In this document: positions 35,977 to 43,989 of the stretch, piece by piece
Layout: each line of letters opens with the position of its first letter
How positions within the stretch are numbered: the first letter of the stretch is position 1
Source: an uncultured Lentisphaerota bacterium
GTDB taxonomy: Bacteria; Verrucomicrobiota; Lentisphaeria; Victivallales; GWF2-50-93
DNA length: 50,745 nt
Reading direction: 5' to 3'
Assembly (NCBI GenBank): GCA_903872565.1
Contig: CAIQLG010000123.1
Coordinates: 1-50,745 of the forward strand
Made by a program: the position numbers and the translations under genes
The notes under the pieces: generated by a model
What the model was told of the DNA's origin: nothing
Seen by the model: only the letters and a program-made list of their open reading frames with translations
Database searches by the model: none

Positions 35977-36150
35977 ATGAGTGCAAAAAAGAAAATTCTA
36001 CCAAAAGAACATTGGCATAATCTTACCCACTTTCATGATGTATACCCTATCCCAGACGGTCTTAAAAGCCCTGAGACAGTTCTGGGCTACTACTGGGCAA
36101 ATCAATTTACTTTTGTGGGTGGGAGTAATAATGGTGTCCTGGATACATAG
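35977..36150 (+). CDS. Possible small protein upstream of the RES gene
   Basis: A 57-residue frame beginning MSAKKKILPKEHWHNLTHFHDVYPIP. The composition (His, Trp, Tyr) looks protein-like but the ribosome binding site is poor and no family is recognised. The frame is open further upstream to 35875 through the probable remnant region. It ends 70 bases before the RES gene, where an antitoxin gene would be expected, but it has no Xre-type HTH. It may also be a decayed fragment. Confidence 0.35.
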   Translation: MSAKKKILPKEHWHNLTHFHDVYPIPDGLKSPETVLGYYWANQFTFVGGSNNGVLDT

Positions 36151-36220
36151 GCGAGATAAAGATTGTGGAAGAATAAAAATAACACAAGGATTTGAATAAT
36201 CATAAAATGGAGATCTTTAT

Positions 36221-37324
36221 ATGGATACTATTGATTTTCTGAATGGTTTTGAATTACCTTTTAATATGGAAAAAGGTTCTTTTGAAAAAAGAATATGCTC
36301 ATGCAAAGACATTCTGATACAACAAATATCAGGGCTTGAAAAGGATCTATGGGACATTGATAAAACCTACCATGTAAAAATAATTGAAAATCGTTTTAAT
36401 GCAATCCTTGATTCCTTCAAGTTGGTCATCGCAGGAAAATATTCATCTGCCTATGACTGTTTTAATAATATGATGAATACCAATTCTTCATATGAGAAAC
36501 TATGCACAAATAATCCATGTAATCCTTTAATCGGAAGACTATTCTATCGTATTAGAGTAATAGATAATCCTCTTGTTCTATTAAATAAAATAGACATGTT
36601 TCATATACCTTTCGAATATCGTCATAAAGTTAAAAGACAAAGATATAGTTTACTAGGCCTTCCATGTTTATATCTTGGCGGGTCTATATACATATCATGG
36701 CTTGAGATGGAGAAGCCTTCATTTCACAATATTACATATGTTAAATTTGAAAATATTCAAGCTAAATTGAAAATTATTGATCTTGGGTATCGTCCATTTT
36801 TAGTAGCAGCATTTGCAAATGAATGCGAGGCAAATAACAACGTTGATGACACAAAGAGAATATTTGTCTCAGATTATATTGAGTGGCTGCCATTGCGGGT
36901 GGCATGTAGTCTATTTAAACAACATGGAGATTCACCTTTTATCGAAGAATATGTTATCCCTCAATTATTATTAATGTGGATCAAGGAAAATCCAGCTACT
37001 AATATTGATGGAGTAAGATATTTTTCCACAAGAGAAATCAAACCTTTTAATAATCCACATTTTACATGTAATTATGTTTTCCCTCCAAAAGATGTTAAAG
37101 AAAAAGGGATTTGTGATTCATTAAATAGTAATTGGAAAATGTGTGAGCCTGTATCTTTTCAACTGGTTTCATCCTCAGGAATACCTTTAGGTTCTACCGA
37201 AGGGAGAATTCCAAGAGAAGAAATTGAGTTAGTAAATGGGATAAAATGGCAATATTCCGTTACTGTATTCGGCAATATGGAAGCTATTATTTCTCTATAT
37301 CCTATGGGGAAATGCATTCCTTGA
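36221..37324 (+). CDS. Long RES-domain protein
   Basis: A 367-residue, very AT-rich gene (14 of 60 GC in the line from 36541). The RES fold is suggested by GRLFYRIR (R110), MFHIPFEYRHKVKRQRYSLLGLPCLYLGGS (126-155) and WLEME with E162, plus a later YFSTREI. RES enzymes of type II toxin-antitoxin pairs degrade NAD+. This one is about twice their length, with a ~100-residue helical N-terminal extension, and no Xre-RES antitoxin gene is adjacent. It may be a single-gene effector controlled by its own N-terminus. GGAG lies 8 bases before the ATG. It follows the kinase/protease locus and may be a later insert. Confidence 0.65.
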   Translation: MDTIDFLNGFELPFNMEKGSFEKRICSCKDILIQQISGLEKDLWDIDKTYHVKIIENRFNAILDSFKLVIAGKYSSAYDCFNNMMNTNSSYEKLCTNNPCNPLIGRLFYRIRVIDNPLVLLNKIDMFHIPFEYRHKVKRQRYSLLGLPCLYLGGSIYISWLEMEKPSFHNITYVKFENIQAKLKIIDLGYRPFLVAAFANECEANNNVDDTKRIFVSDYIEWLPLRVACSLFKQHGDSPFIEEYVIPQLLLMWIKENPATNIDGVRYFSTREIKPFNNPHFTCNYVFPPKDVKEKGICDSLNSNWKMCEPVSFQLVSSSGIPLGSTEGRIPREEIELVNGIKWQYSVTVFGNMEAIISLYPMGKCIP

Positions 37325-37376
37325 TATTTAATTACTGATTATTTCATCAATGACAATAAAACATACTCTCCATCAC

Positions 37377-37511
37377 TCATCCATCCGCCCTTTCATTCGA
37401 AGAAAGACCAAGGATTTTCTTCAATTCGTCCTTCCAGTGGCCAGGAACGTAAAATTTGACATGGACGGAGTGAATAAAGGGGAAATATTTCCAAGGATTT
37501 GTAAAATAAGA
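37377..37511 (-). pseudogene. Possible 3' remnant of a gene
   Basis: Reading leftward, about 45 codons end at TGA (37379-37377) with protein-like text: FIHSVHVKFYVPGHWKDELK followed by KILGLSSNERADG. No start exists, and upstream the frame runs into the hairpin at 37512. If real it is the tail of a gene lost when the integrative element or the AT-rich RES gene arrived. No other gene is seen in 37325-37615. Confidence 0.3.
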
Positions 37512-37534
37512 AAGGCGCCGAGAGCCGGCGCCTT
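37512..37534 (-). terminator. Intrinsic terminator of the sigma-like gene
   Basis: AAGGCGCCG and CGGCGCCTT form a perfect 9-bp stem with a 5-base loop. On the minus strand it is followed by a T-rich run (TCTTATTTTAC). It lies ~80 bases after the stop of the leftward gene at 37616. Confidence 0.7.
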
Positions 37535-37615
37535 ATTGAAGAGGGAGTGTGTGGCTTTTACTTTAAACTATGCCTTAACCTTTTCAAGCGAATATTTACT
37601 GATTGCCGATACTCT

Positions 37616-38308
37616 TCACGCCGCCTCGGGCTCGTTGTCGTTCATTGAATAGTAATACGCTTCCTTCTCCCTGATGCAGCGGATGTCCTTCTCCCACGGA
37701 GATTCAGCCGTAATATCTTCCAGTATCGTGTCACCCATGAACCTTCTTATTCGGTTACCGAGCTCCTTCTTCAACTGAGTTATGCGTGGAGGACTGAGTC
37801 CGAGCTCCTTGGCAAACGTGTTCGACTGTCTGCCCTCTGCGATGTTCTTGACAAGCAGTTGTTCCCTGCGGTTCAGCGTGGCATTGAAGTCGTCCCAGTC
37901 AATCTTCCTCAGCGCCTCCGCCGATGGATCCTCCCGGCGCTCCCCGATGAAGTCATGCAGACTGAGGCACTCGTGCATTTTGTTGTCGGACACAGGCGCG
38001 TCGAGCGATATTATCCTGTCCCCAGACATTCCCGCCTTGGCAAGTGGCGACATCGCGTCAGTTGCCGATGATGTCCACGAGCGACGGCCGGTCTTGCAGC
38101 GCTGAATTGCAAAATATGCGACGCTCTTTGCCGGAACCTTCTTGCCGGCTTTTTCGGCGGAGTCGAGCATCTTTGCGGCCTCGTGAATACAATCTTGGAT
38201 CAGTTCGCTGAAGTCCTCGCAACGCGTGGTCTTGACGGCCTTAGGGATGGTTCCCTGGATGATGGGCACGATCTTCTCTAGTAGCGTTCTACCTGTTCTT
38301 GGGGTCAT
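37616..38308 (-). CDS. Sigma-region-4-like HTH regulator
   Basis: A 230-residue protein. Around residues 150-195, REQLLVKNIAEGRQSNTFAKELGLSPPRITQLKKELGNRIRR forms a helix-turn-helix of sigma region 4 type. The N-terminal half has RCEDFSELIQDCIHEAAKM, reminiscent of sigma region 2 in shape but not clearly one. Phage and element genes of this kind control late transcription. It has its own upstream boxes (38310-38373) and a terminator at 37512, so it is a separate transcription unit at the far end of the element. Confidence 0.6.
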   Translation of the reverse strand: MTPRTGRTLLEKIVPIIQGTIPKAVKTTRCEDFSELIQDCIHEAAKMLDSAEKAGKKVPAKSVAYFAIQRCKTGRRSWTSSATDAMSPLAKAGMSGDRIISLDAPVSDNKMHECLSLHDFIGERREDPSAEALRKIDWDDFNATLNRREQLLVKNIAEGRQSNTFAKELGLSPPRITQLKKELGNRIRRFMGDTILEDITAESPWEKDIRCIREKEAYYYSMNDNEPEAA

Positions 38309-38309
38309 A

Positions 38310-38373
38310 GGTCACCTGGCCTTTCGTTGGTTGTTATGGTGACCTCTGAGAGCTAAAGCACCCCTCGGTCACC
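38310..38373. promoter_or_regulatory. Three GGTCACC/GGTGACC boxes upstream of the sigma-like gene
   Basis: GGTCACC at 38310-38316, its inverse GGTGACC at 38338-38344 and GGTCACC again at 38367-38373, directly upstream of the leftward start at 38308. The first also forms part of the ribosome binding site (AGGTG). Further copies occur at 38698-38704 and 44153-44159 in the element. They may be operators for the sigma-like protein or another element regulator. Confidence 0.45.
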
Positions 38374-38814
38374 TTTATTAAGGCAGCCGTGAGGCTGGTA
38401 AGACGTAATTTCCCTTACAAGTATTATAACATAAATAATACATTAATTAAGCTATAAGTATAGGCACAGAGGCAGGGGGACGTACCGATAAGCTGAAGGT
38501 GCCGGAGAAAAAGGTTCTCTGTGTTAATCGCCTCTAGCGAGGGTCTTCTCCCCTTGAATAACGCATCCGCAGTTCAACTGCACGGAGATCCGTGTAGTTG
38601 CGAAGGATGGAAAGATCCGCTCTATGATGTGCCTTGATATTAGGCAGGTACACGTATGGCTCGGTGGTCTCACTTTCAGCATGATGAAACCGGAGGTGGT
38701 GACCCATCAAAATACCAGCTTGTGTTTTTAAGATGACGATGTACATTACCAAAACACACGAAATACGAAAACTACGAAACTGGAGTGACGCAACTGCTTC
38801 ATTTCCACGGACAT

Positions 38815-38922
38815 ATGTCCGACGAAAACTATCCTTCCCTTCAAATCATCGGGACTGGTGCGAAACCTGGCGGCGGCATTCGGTCGCCAGCCTTCGACGA
38901 AGACAATGATCCAGCACAGTAA
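38815..38922 (+). CDS. Possible 35-residue protein
   Basis: MSDENYPSLQIIGTGAKPGG followed by GIRSPAFDEDNDPAQ; a GTG at 38785 would add ten residues. It ends 19 bases before the next rightward gene and reads in the same direction, so it could be the first gene of a three-gene unit. Acidic and Gly/Pro-rich, probably unstructured. A leftward 57-residue frame (38534-38707) on the other strand lacks an RBS and was not called. Otherwise 38374-38814 is AT-rich and likely contains the divergent promoters. Confidence 0.35.
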   Translation: MSDENYPSLQIIGTGAKPGGGIRSPAFDEDNDPAQ

Positions 38923-38941
38923 AACTTTGCGGAGGTGAAGC

Positions 38942-39199
38942 ATGTCGGAACTATCGTCAAATGAAGGGATTGCGGAGATAATGGGGTCTTTAAGGCGGGA
39001 GGCGCACGAGGTTGCCTTCGGCATACCAGACAGCAAGAATATTCTGAATGGAATACTTTGCTTCTGCGAGAACGAAAAAAATGCGAGGTGGCTCAACCTT
39101 GCCCCCATAAAAAATTATCTGGCCCGGGCTCGGACGGAAAAGGCATTGGGCTATCTGCGAAGGATTGCTGGCGCAGAGAAGGAGGATTTGAACTTATGA
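38942..39199 (+). CDS. Hypothetical 85-residue element protein
   Basis: A strong ribosome binding site (GGAGGTGA) precedes the ATG. The protein starts MSELSSNEGIAEIMGSLRRE and is helical and basic toward the end (NYLARARTEKALGYLRRIAG). No family recognised. The stop overlaps the next start (ATGA), so it is translated together with the 176-residue protein downstream. Rightward genes are few in this element, so this pair is probably under separate control from the long leftward run. Confidence 0.6.
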   Translation: MSELSSNEGIAEIMGSLRREAHEVAFGIPDSKNILNGILCFCENEKNARWLNLAPIKNYLARARTEKALGYLRRIAGAEKEDLNL

Positions 39200-39726
39200 T
39201 CAAAGACCCATTTCCCGACCGGCTTTTGCCGCACCATTACCCAACAATAGACGATCCCGCTCTGCCTAGGCCAAAGCTCTCGCCAGATCTTGAAAAATAC
39301 TTTTATGGAGAGCAAGACAGGACAAACCTGAATTCGCTACCCTGGTATGCTGAGAGGGCCTTACGGGAATTGCTTCCACCTGAGGACCAGCTTAGCTATG
39401 CGATAAAGCTCAGGAAGAAGGCCGCTGTCGCAGACTGCTCCGGCAGTGGTGGTGGGCCAACTGAACTACTGCCGGATCTGATGCATACATTTCTTGTGGA
39501 CATGATCATGGACAGTGGCCGACTTGAGCTTAAGAAAAGATGGGGTGCGGAAAAATATAGGAAGATTATGAATCTCTTCAAATATCTGGACTGGCGAATA
39601 TGTATGCGCAGGAAGGTCTTCAGAGACCATGCCAAGAAGACAGGGAGGTCTGATGCCAGATCAGCAAAGATCCTCCAGCACCTCAAACTGTCCGGTATCA
39701 GACCGGCTATCCTCGCTGCCGAATGA
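39196..39726 (+). CDS. Hypothetical 176-residue element protein
   Basis: Begins MIKDPFPDRLLPHHYPTIDD at 39196, fixed by the ATGA overlap; the frame is open further upstream to 39058 but that part overlaps the preceding gene. The first half is Pro-rich, the second helical and basic (MIMDSGRLELKKRWGAEKYRK, CMRRKVFRDHAKKTGRSDARS), which could contact nucleic acid. No family recognised. It ends tail to tail with the leftward gene at 39707, overlapping by 20 bases. Confidence 0.6.
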   Translation: MIKDPFPDRLLPHHYPTIDDPALPRPKLSPDLEKYFYGEQDRTNLNSLPWYAERALRELLPPEDQLSYAIKLRKKAAVADCSGSGGGPTELLPDLMHTFLVDMIMDSGRLELKKRWGAEKYRKIMNLFKYLDWRICMRRKVFRDHAKKTGRSDARSAKILQHLKLSGIRPAILAAE

Positions 39727-40219
39727 ACGCATCCAGCACATTCTGAAAACATGACTCGAAATTTACGCCCCTTTCGCCGTGTCTCCTTCTGGAAAACATC
39801 AGCGACCTAGCACCAAGCTCAAGGTGCAGCAGGTTCCGCCCATTCCCAATGACTGATTGAAGAGACTCATGAAGCAGCGTAAACCTCACCGCCGCCGTCT
39901 CATGTGTGAAGAATCGTTTCCTGCTGCGCGGCACCTCCAGCCCATGCGGCGTGCTGTATCCGGAGTCATGCAGCAGGAGCCTCAGATCTCCACTGATTCT
40001 CGGAGGAGGACCGGGGCTACCCTTTGAAAGTTTTTTCTTGAGGATGGAGAGAGTCCTTTTCGCGCGCCGGTACGTCTCGACTTCACTCTTGATCCTCCTG
40101 ACTTGGCATTTTTTGACGTAAGTCCTTTTATCCATGCCGTTTACAGTCATGGATAAACAGTAGTGCCAGTGCTTTGTTCCGGTCCTGGGATTTCTCCGCG
40201 TCATTTTTTGCAAAAACAT
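39707..40219 (-). CDS. Hypothetical DUF6788-like protein
   Basis: A 170-residue basic protein. The stretch TGTKHWHYCLSMTVNGMDKRTYVKK, continuing through a helix that ends ETYRRAKRTL, resembles the DUF6788 pattern (small beta hairpin, then a helix with YRRxK), a family often found beside transposase genes. The rest is unlike that family and contains LLHESLQSVIGNGRNLLHLELGARSL. The start at 40219 lies 3 bases after the preceding stop, with AGGACG upstream. The function is unknown; a nucleic-acid-binding role fits the charge. Confidence 0.5.
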   Translation of the reverse strand: MFLQKMTRRNPRTGTKHWHYCLSMTVNGMDKRTYVKKCQVRRIKSEVETYRRAKRTLSILKKKLSKGSPGPPPRISGDLRLLLHDSGYSTPHGLEVPRSRKRFFTHETAAVRFTLLHESLQSVIGNGRNLLHLELGARSLMFSRRRHGERGVNFESCFQNVLDAFIRQRG

Positions 40220-40222
40220 GCG

Positions 40223-41008
40223 TCACGTCCTATTCCGTTTCTGTAGTGCGTTTTTTGTCGAACCAGCATCTATGTCGCTGTCAGCTCTGCCCTCTGGGCT
40301 CTGTTGACATCCGCAGTCGCCACGGTTCTGTACCTGCTGGACGGGGCCGATGTTGACCTGGCCTGCACCCTTCACAAGGACATTAGAATACGTGAGACTC
40401 TGCATGCGCGAGAGCGACTCCAGTGCGTACCTTGCATTCTGATCGGCTCTGGATTTGAGATTGAAGATTTCCTGAAAATATCCCTTGCCAATCGATATTT
40501 CGTTAATCATATTCTTGTTGTCAAGGGTACCTAGCACTCCGCCACAAACTTGCGAAATAAGAATATTCTCAACAGCTTGGCCTGCAAGCACATCCGCGAT
40601 AGCATCACGCCTGAGCTCCGGATCCCTGAGCGCCTTTTTCAATTCATCGCCGCCATGGCCGTAGTAAAGGGCGGGAATGGCCGGCATTTCCTCGGCTGTT
40701 CCCCCGCTGGACAGAAATGCCAGCCCTGGCAGATGATGCTCGCTGCCGGACAGACTCTCCCAGGGCTCGCCCACAAAATGCTCGGAGAGATCAGACCTTT
40801 TACTTTTACGTTTCTTTTCACATCCCTTGGCCGGAACCTCTGGAAGGTCCGTCCCTTTTTTGGGGACAGTCGACATGATCTTCATGAGTCCGTCGCTGGG
40901 AGGCGGAAGGGGTTTCGGTCCAGCTCCCATCAGCTTGTTCAGCACCGCTGTGATATTACCAGCATCCGGGCTACCAAAACCCGTCTCCACCTTGGTCTTT
41001 ACCTTCAT
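40223..41008 (-). CDS. Hypothetical 261-residue element protein
   Basis: The ATG at 41008 has AAGGAG 8 bases upstream; the longer frame (to 41260) lacks one and overlaps the preceding gene. The N-terminal ~100 residues are Pro/Gly-rich and charged. The C-terminal part is helical (DELKKALRDPELRRDAIADVLAG, then DQNARYALESLSRMQSL) and ends in GAGQVNIGPVQQVQN. I have seen this QVNI-type tail in small phage and plasmid proteins, sometimes near small terminase genes, but cannot assign a role. Coupled to the DUF6788-like gene downstream. Confidence 0.55.
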   Translation of the reverse strand: MKVKTKVETGFGSPDAGNITAVLNKLMGAGPKPLPPPSDGLMKIMSTVPKKGTDLPEVPAKGCEKKRKSKRSDLSEHFVGEPWESLSGSEHHLPGLAFLSSGGTAEEMPAIPALYYGHGGDELKKALRDPELRRDAIADVLAGQAVENILISQVCGGVLGTLDNKNMINEISIGKGYFQEIFNLKSRADQNARYALESLSRMQSLTYSNVLVKGAGQVNIGPVQQVQNRGDCGCQQSPEGRADSDIDAGSTKNALQKRNRT

Positions 41009-41198
41009 CGTCGTACTCCTTAATAATTGTTGATCATTTCCAATCCGTCGGCATTTTTGCCGCCTTTCTTGCTTTCCTGTTTCCCAGTTTACAGTTGCTA
41101 TTTCCCAGCTCTCGATTTTTTCAATTACGCATGACAGCGTTCCATGCCCCGGCCAAGTCGACAATATCCCCATATCGGCATCATGTCTGTGTTCCAAT

Positions 41199-41975
41199 TT
41201 ATTCAGGACTATCCTCATCATCGGCTTCTGCCGGTGGAGGGAGCTGCCTGACGAGATCAATCTCCGTGTCGGTCTCCTTCTTCAATTCCCCAATAAGAAT
41301 TATTTTTTCGTTCGTGTCCGCCTCCGCCGTGATCAAGATCCTGTCAGGATGATAGTCCTTCAGCGCTTTGCGGAAAAACTGCTTCGCAAGATCCTTTGCC
41401 ACAGCCCTGACGTCCTCTAACTTTTTCTCCCTAACAAGTTTTTCCATTATTAACCGTCGCTTCAGTTCGAGGTCAGCCTCCATTTCCGCCGCAAGCAGAC
41501 GCTCAACCTGGAGACGCTTGGCGATGTTCCGCTTGCGGATCTTCGGTTCATCACCCTCATTATATTCAGCCATGACCAGCCCGACGATTCCGGCAACTGC
41601 TGTCCGTATCTTCCTGGCGGCTCCAGGAGGCGCACTCCCATTTCGGGAGCACCGCTCAAATAAACTTGTCGCGCACGCCTCCATGAAAACATCCACATAT
41701 CGCTCCGGGCTGGTGTCCCAGAGCGTGTCCACTACTTCATGGAAGGCGATTGTGAGCAAATACTTCGTTTTTTTTACCACGCGCCGGCCATTGCGGCGGC
41801 TCTCCACGGTATGCAAAACCCATTTGGGCATGCATCTGCGGGGAACCTCGTCCTCTGTATACCAGGAACCGCCAATATATCTTTCTGGTGCAATCTTTCT
41901 GTATTCAAGGATTCGGAATACCCCAGATGGGTTAGGTTTCCTTTTCGTTTTTTTCTTGATGATTTTAATGTGCAT
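41199..41975 (-). CDS. Hypothetical basic protein with a J-domain-like C-terminal motif
   Basis: A 258-residue protein from MHIKIIKKKTKRK at 41975 (AAGG upstream); the open frame extends to 42038 through a repeat, so the start is uncertain. The middle is helical (YVDVFMEACATSLFERC). Near the C-terminus, KDLAKQFFRKALKDYHPDRIL has the helix-HPD pattern of DnaJ J-domains, which stimulate Hsp70; the third helix after it is short and divergent. The resemblance may be chance. It follows a repeat region (41994-42145) that could hold its promoter and operators. Confidence 0.55.
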   Translation of the reverse strand: MHIKIIKKKTKRKPNPSGVFRILEYRKIAPERYIGGSWYTEDEVPRRCMPKWVLHTVESRRNGRRVVKKTKYLLTIAFHEVVDTLWDTSPERYVDVFMEACATSLFERCSRNGSAPPGAARKIRTAVAGIVGLVMAEYNEGDEPKIRKRNIAKRLQVERLLAAEMEADLELKRRLIMEKLVREKKLEDVRAVAKDLAKQFFRKALKDYHPDRILITAEADTNEKIILIGELKKETDTEIDLVRQLPPPAEADDEDSPE

Positions 41976-41993
41976 GTCTATAACCTTATTTCC

Positions 41994-42145
41994 GTGGGGG
42001 ACACGATGCGGATGGACGTCACACATCGTATACTCCACAACATTTATATTATACGTTAATTATGTCTCTCACCACTTAATCGTCTCTAATATGTTGGTGG
42101 GGGACACAATACGGATCGATGTGATGCCTCACATCCCCCACAAAC
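41994..42145. repeat. Pair of ~48-bp imperfect direct repeats upstream of the J-like gene
   Basis: Copies at 41994-42041 and 42097-42145, 103 bp apart, both begin GTGGGGGACAC and end CCACAAC or CCACAAAC. Between these ends the second copy contains GATGTGA-GGCA's inverse pair (GATGTGATGCCTCACATC), and the first contains ACGATG and CATCGT arms. They lie in the non-coding gap 41976-42269 and face the leftward gene at 41975, which suits operator or origin-type repeats. Confidence 0.55.
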
Positions 42146-42269
42146 TTTTCCAGACTAATGCAGTCTATATATCGCACTACTGGCTCACCGCATTCCCGCC
42201 ATCCTATTATGGAGAACCAAATAGTTCCGCAGAGCTTGCCGCTACCGCCATGGGCCATATTCTGAAAGT

Positions 42270-42839
42270 TCATGACTTCACCTCTATTCCATCAAGTTGT
42301 TCGTTCTTTCGCTCATGAAAGATGACACCTCTTTCCGGAGTGATTATTGCATCAGCACGGAAAAGGAGACGTGAAGGCCTCTGGAATCCATTCCTTTGCT
42401 GGGATATGCTCGCCGCGGCGATGCGTACAGTTCCAGAATGGACGCAGCCGCTGCGTTCCAAAACATCAAGCATATCGATGGGCTTTGCATATTGAATGAA
42501 GATTTCACCGTCCTGATTGTAACAATGACAACCGGCAATGATGGCGTCTATCCTCATCTTGAGGCCCCGTGGGATCTTCCGTTCCCTGAGCGTGCTTCCG
42601 TCTGGCATGAAGACTGCACGCCGCCTGACCGGCATCATAAGTATATATTTGCCATCAGACCTGAGAGCGTCTACAATCACCGGCATCGACATCTCGGTCA
42701 CTACAAGGAATGTCCTGGCCGAAATGTAGAAATCAAGACTTCTAACAAGGTCTACGACCTTGGCAAGTCCGGGAATCAGAGGGTGAAGTTGAGCACCGTA
42801 GATGCGCTGAAACACATCCGACATGGAATAACTTTTCAT
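42270..42839 (-). CDS. Hypothetical element protein, paralog A
   Basis: A 189-residue protein homologous to the one at 43212. Shared blocks include PGLAKVVDLVRSLDFYISARTFLVV, PVIVDALRSDGKYILMMP, LKMRIDAIIAGCHCYNQDG and GTVRIAAA. No known fold is recognised; the pattern suggests a mixed alpha/beta domain. Its start overlaps the stop of the 127-residue gene (ATGA). It ends at the repeat region 41976-42269. Two related proteins around a third gene in one operon suggest either a hetero-oligomeric complex or diverged immunity/control functions. Confidence 0.6.
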   Translation of the reverse strand: MKSYSMSDVFQRIYGAQLHPLIPGLAKVVDLVRSLDFYISARTFLVVTEMSMPVIVDALRSDGKYILMMPVRRRAVFMPDGSTLRERKIPRGLKMRIDAIIAGCHCYNQDGEIFIQYAKPIDMLDVLERSGCVHSGTVRIAAASISQQRNGFQRPSRLLFRADAIITPERGVIFHERKNEQLDGIEVKS

Positions 42840-43219
42840 AATTCCACCTCGTCCGCTGCTGCCACCGCACTGTCGCCTTTACGCAACCGCAGTTGTCTCA
42901 GAAATTCCTCCGCGCCGTCTTTCGTTAAACAATATTCGGGTGTGGCCTCCATAAAGCCATTCTCCCCGTCAGGGAGATCAGAGCCCCTGCAGAGCCAGAG
43001 TACCCGGCCGAATTTCTGTCCTGCAAAAAGTTTAACCGGCATCCTGAGCTTGAAACCTTCTACCACATTGCGGCGGACCAGTCCGGCCGAGGCAAGTTCT
43101 CCAATTACGCCGTCGCCCCTGCCGCAGAAGCGGCCAAATTCGCTGAGGGGCAAATAACGTTTCCCATTCTTCCTACACCGTACCGAGAGATTCCGGAAAT
43201 CCTCTATTTCTTTAAACAT
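42836..43219 (-). CDS. Hypothetical 127-residue element protein
   Basis: Starts MFKEIEDFRNLSVRCRKNGK. The stretch YLPLSEFGRFCGRGDGVIGELASAGLVRR looks like a winged-helix-type DNA-binding unit in outline, and YCLTKDGAEEFLRQLRLRKG resembles the end of one, but no family is clear. It overlaps both neighbours (8 bases with the gene before, ATGA with the gene after), so it is made with the two paralogs. A transcription regulator for the operon would fit its size and the palindrome at 43990. Confidence 0.5.
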   Translation of the reverse strand: MFKEIEDFRNLSVRCRKNGKRYLPLSEFGRFCGRGDGVIGELASAGLVRRNVVEGFKLRMPVKLFAGQKFGRVLWLCRGSDLPDGENGFMEATPEYCLTKDGAEEFLRQLRLRKGDSAVAAADEVEL

Positions 43220-43970
43220 GTCTTTCTCCTGTGTTACTTATTGACTGCATATCTTTTCCCGAATCCTGTGCTGACTGGCATAGCTCGGCATTCTGGAGCT
43301 GGTCTGCGGGACAATTCCGCAGCAGCGAACTGAGGATATTCCCCGAGACAGAAATATTTTTCCCAGTCTCCCAAGAAGGAGCGCAGACACTCGGCAATCC
43401 AGTGTCTGAAGTATTCATAATTAAATTACGTTTCTCCCAGTACGGGGTTGGCCTCAGCCCGCCCGGTCCCAGTACCCAGTCTGCATTGAAAAACCACTTT
43501 GAAGATTTGCAATATCCGTCGTCAAGTTGCCAGTCGTTGGCCAGAACAATCCGGACAGCGCCATCGTGCATCACGCCCGGTCCCAGGGCTGCGAGGCGTG
43601 ACAGAAAATCCTTGGTTCTCGCCCACCTCGTATAAACGCTTCCCTCCGAAGAGAAGGACCTGCATCCGCTGATGACCATATCTATTTTCTTTTTGAATTG
43701 GCACAGGCGTTTAGTGCTAATGTTTTTCCCCGAAGTCGGAATAAGTTTTGCGCCCCCGGCCGGGATCCTGTAGATAACCTTGCCGTCTTCGTCAAGAGCC
43801 TTTTCAACTTCGGAAACGGAATAGTCCGAAATCACCAGGACATTCGCGGCTGAAATGTAGAACTGCTTGGTCCTCAGCTGTTCAATTCCATTTACTATCC
43901 CCGGCACCCGTGTATGGCTGCGCTCTCCATATGAGCGTGTACCGTGTTCCAAATACTTCTGTGTTCTCAT
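43212..43970 (-). CDS. Hypothetical element protein, paralog B
   Basis: A 252-residue protein sharing its N-terminal ~185 residues with the protein at 42270 (IEQLRTKQFYISAANVLVISD, EVEKALDEDGKVIYRIPAGG, FKKKIDMVISGCRSFSSEGS, HDGAVRIVLA). An extra ~65-residue tail is polar and probably flexible. AAAAGGAG precedes the ATG. It is the first gene of the three-gene unit, and a perfect palindrome lies 20 bases upstream. Function not recognised. Confidence 0.6.
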   Translation of the reverse strand: MRTQKYLEHGTRSYGERSHTRVPGIVNGIEQLRTKQFYISAANVLVISDYSVSEVEKALDEDGKVIYRIPAGGAKLIPTSGKNISTKRLCQFKKKIDMVISGCRSFSSEGSVYTRWARTKDFLSRLAALGPGVMHDGAVRIVLANDWQLDDGYCKSSKWFFNADWVLGPGGLRPTPYWEKRNLIMNTSDTGLPSVCAPSWETGKNISVSGNILSSLLRNCPADQLQNAELCQSAQDSGKDMQSISNTGERHV

Positions 43971-43989
43971 CTTTCTCTCCTTTTATTAT

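Noticed and set aside
37325-37615. Left attachment site of the integrative element
   Set aside because: I looked for a copy of the tRNA-Pro 3' end here and across the window and found none of useful length.
38534-38707. Leftward 57-residue frame
   Set aside because: No ribosome binding site and no recognisable family; left out for lack of support.
41368-42318. Long rightward frame of 316 codons
   Set aside because: It is antisense to the leftward gene at 41199-41975 and then runs through the non-coding repeats; Ser/Arg-rich shadow composition and no ribosome binding site.
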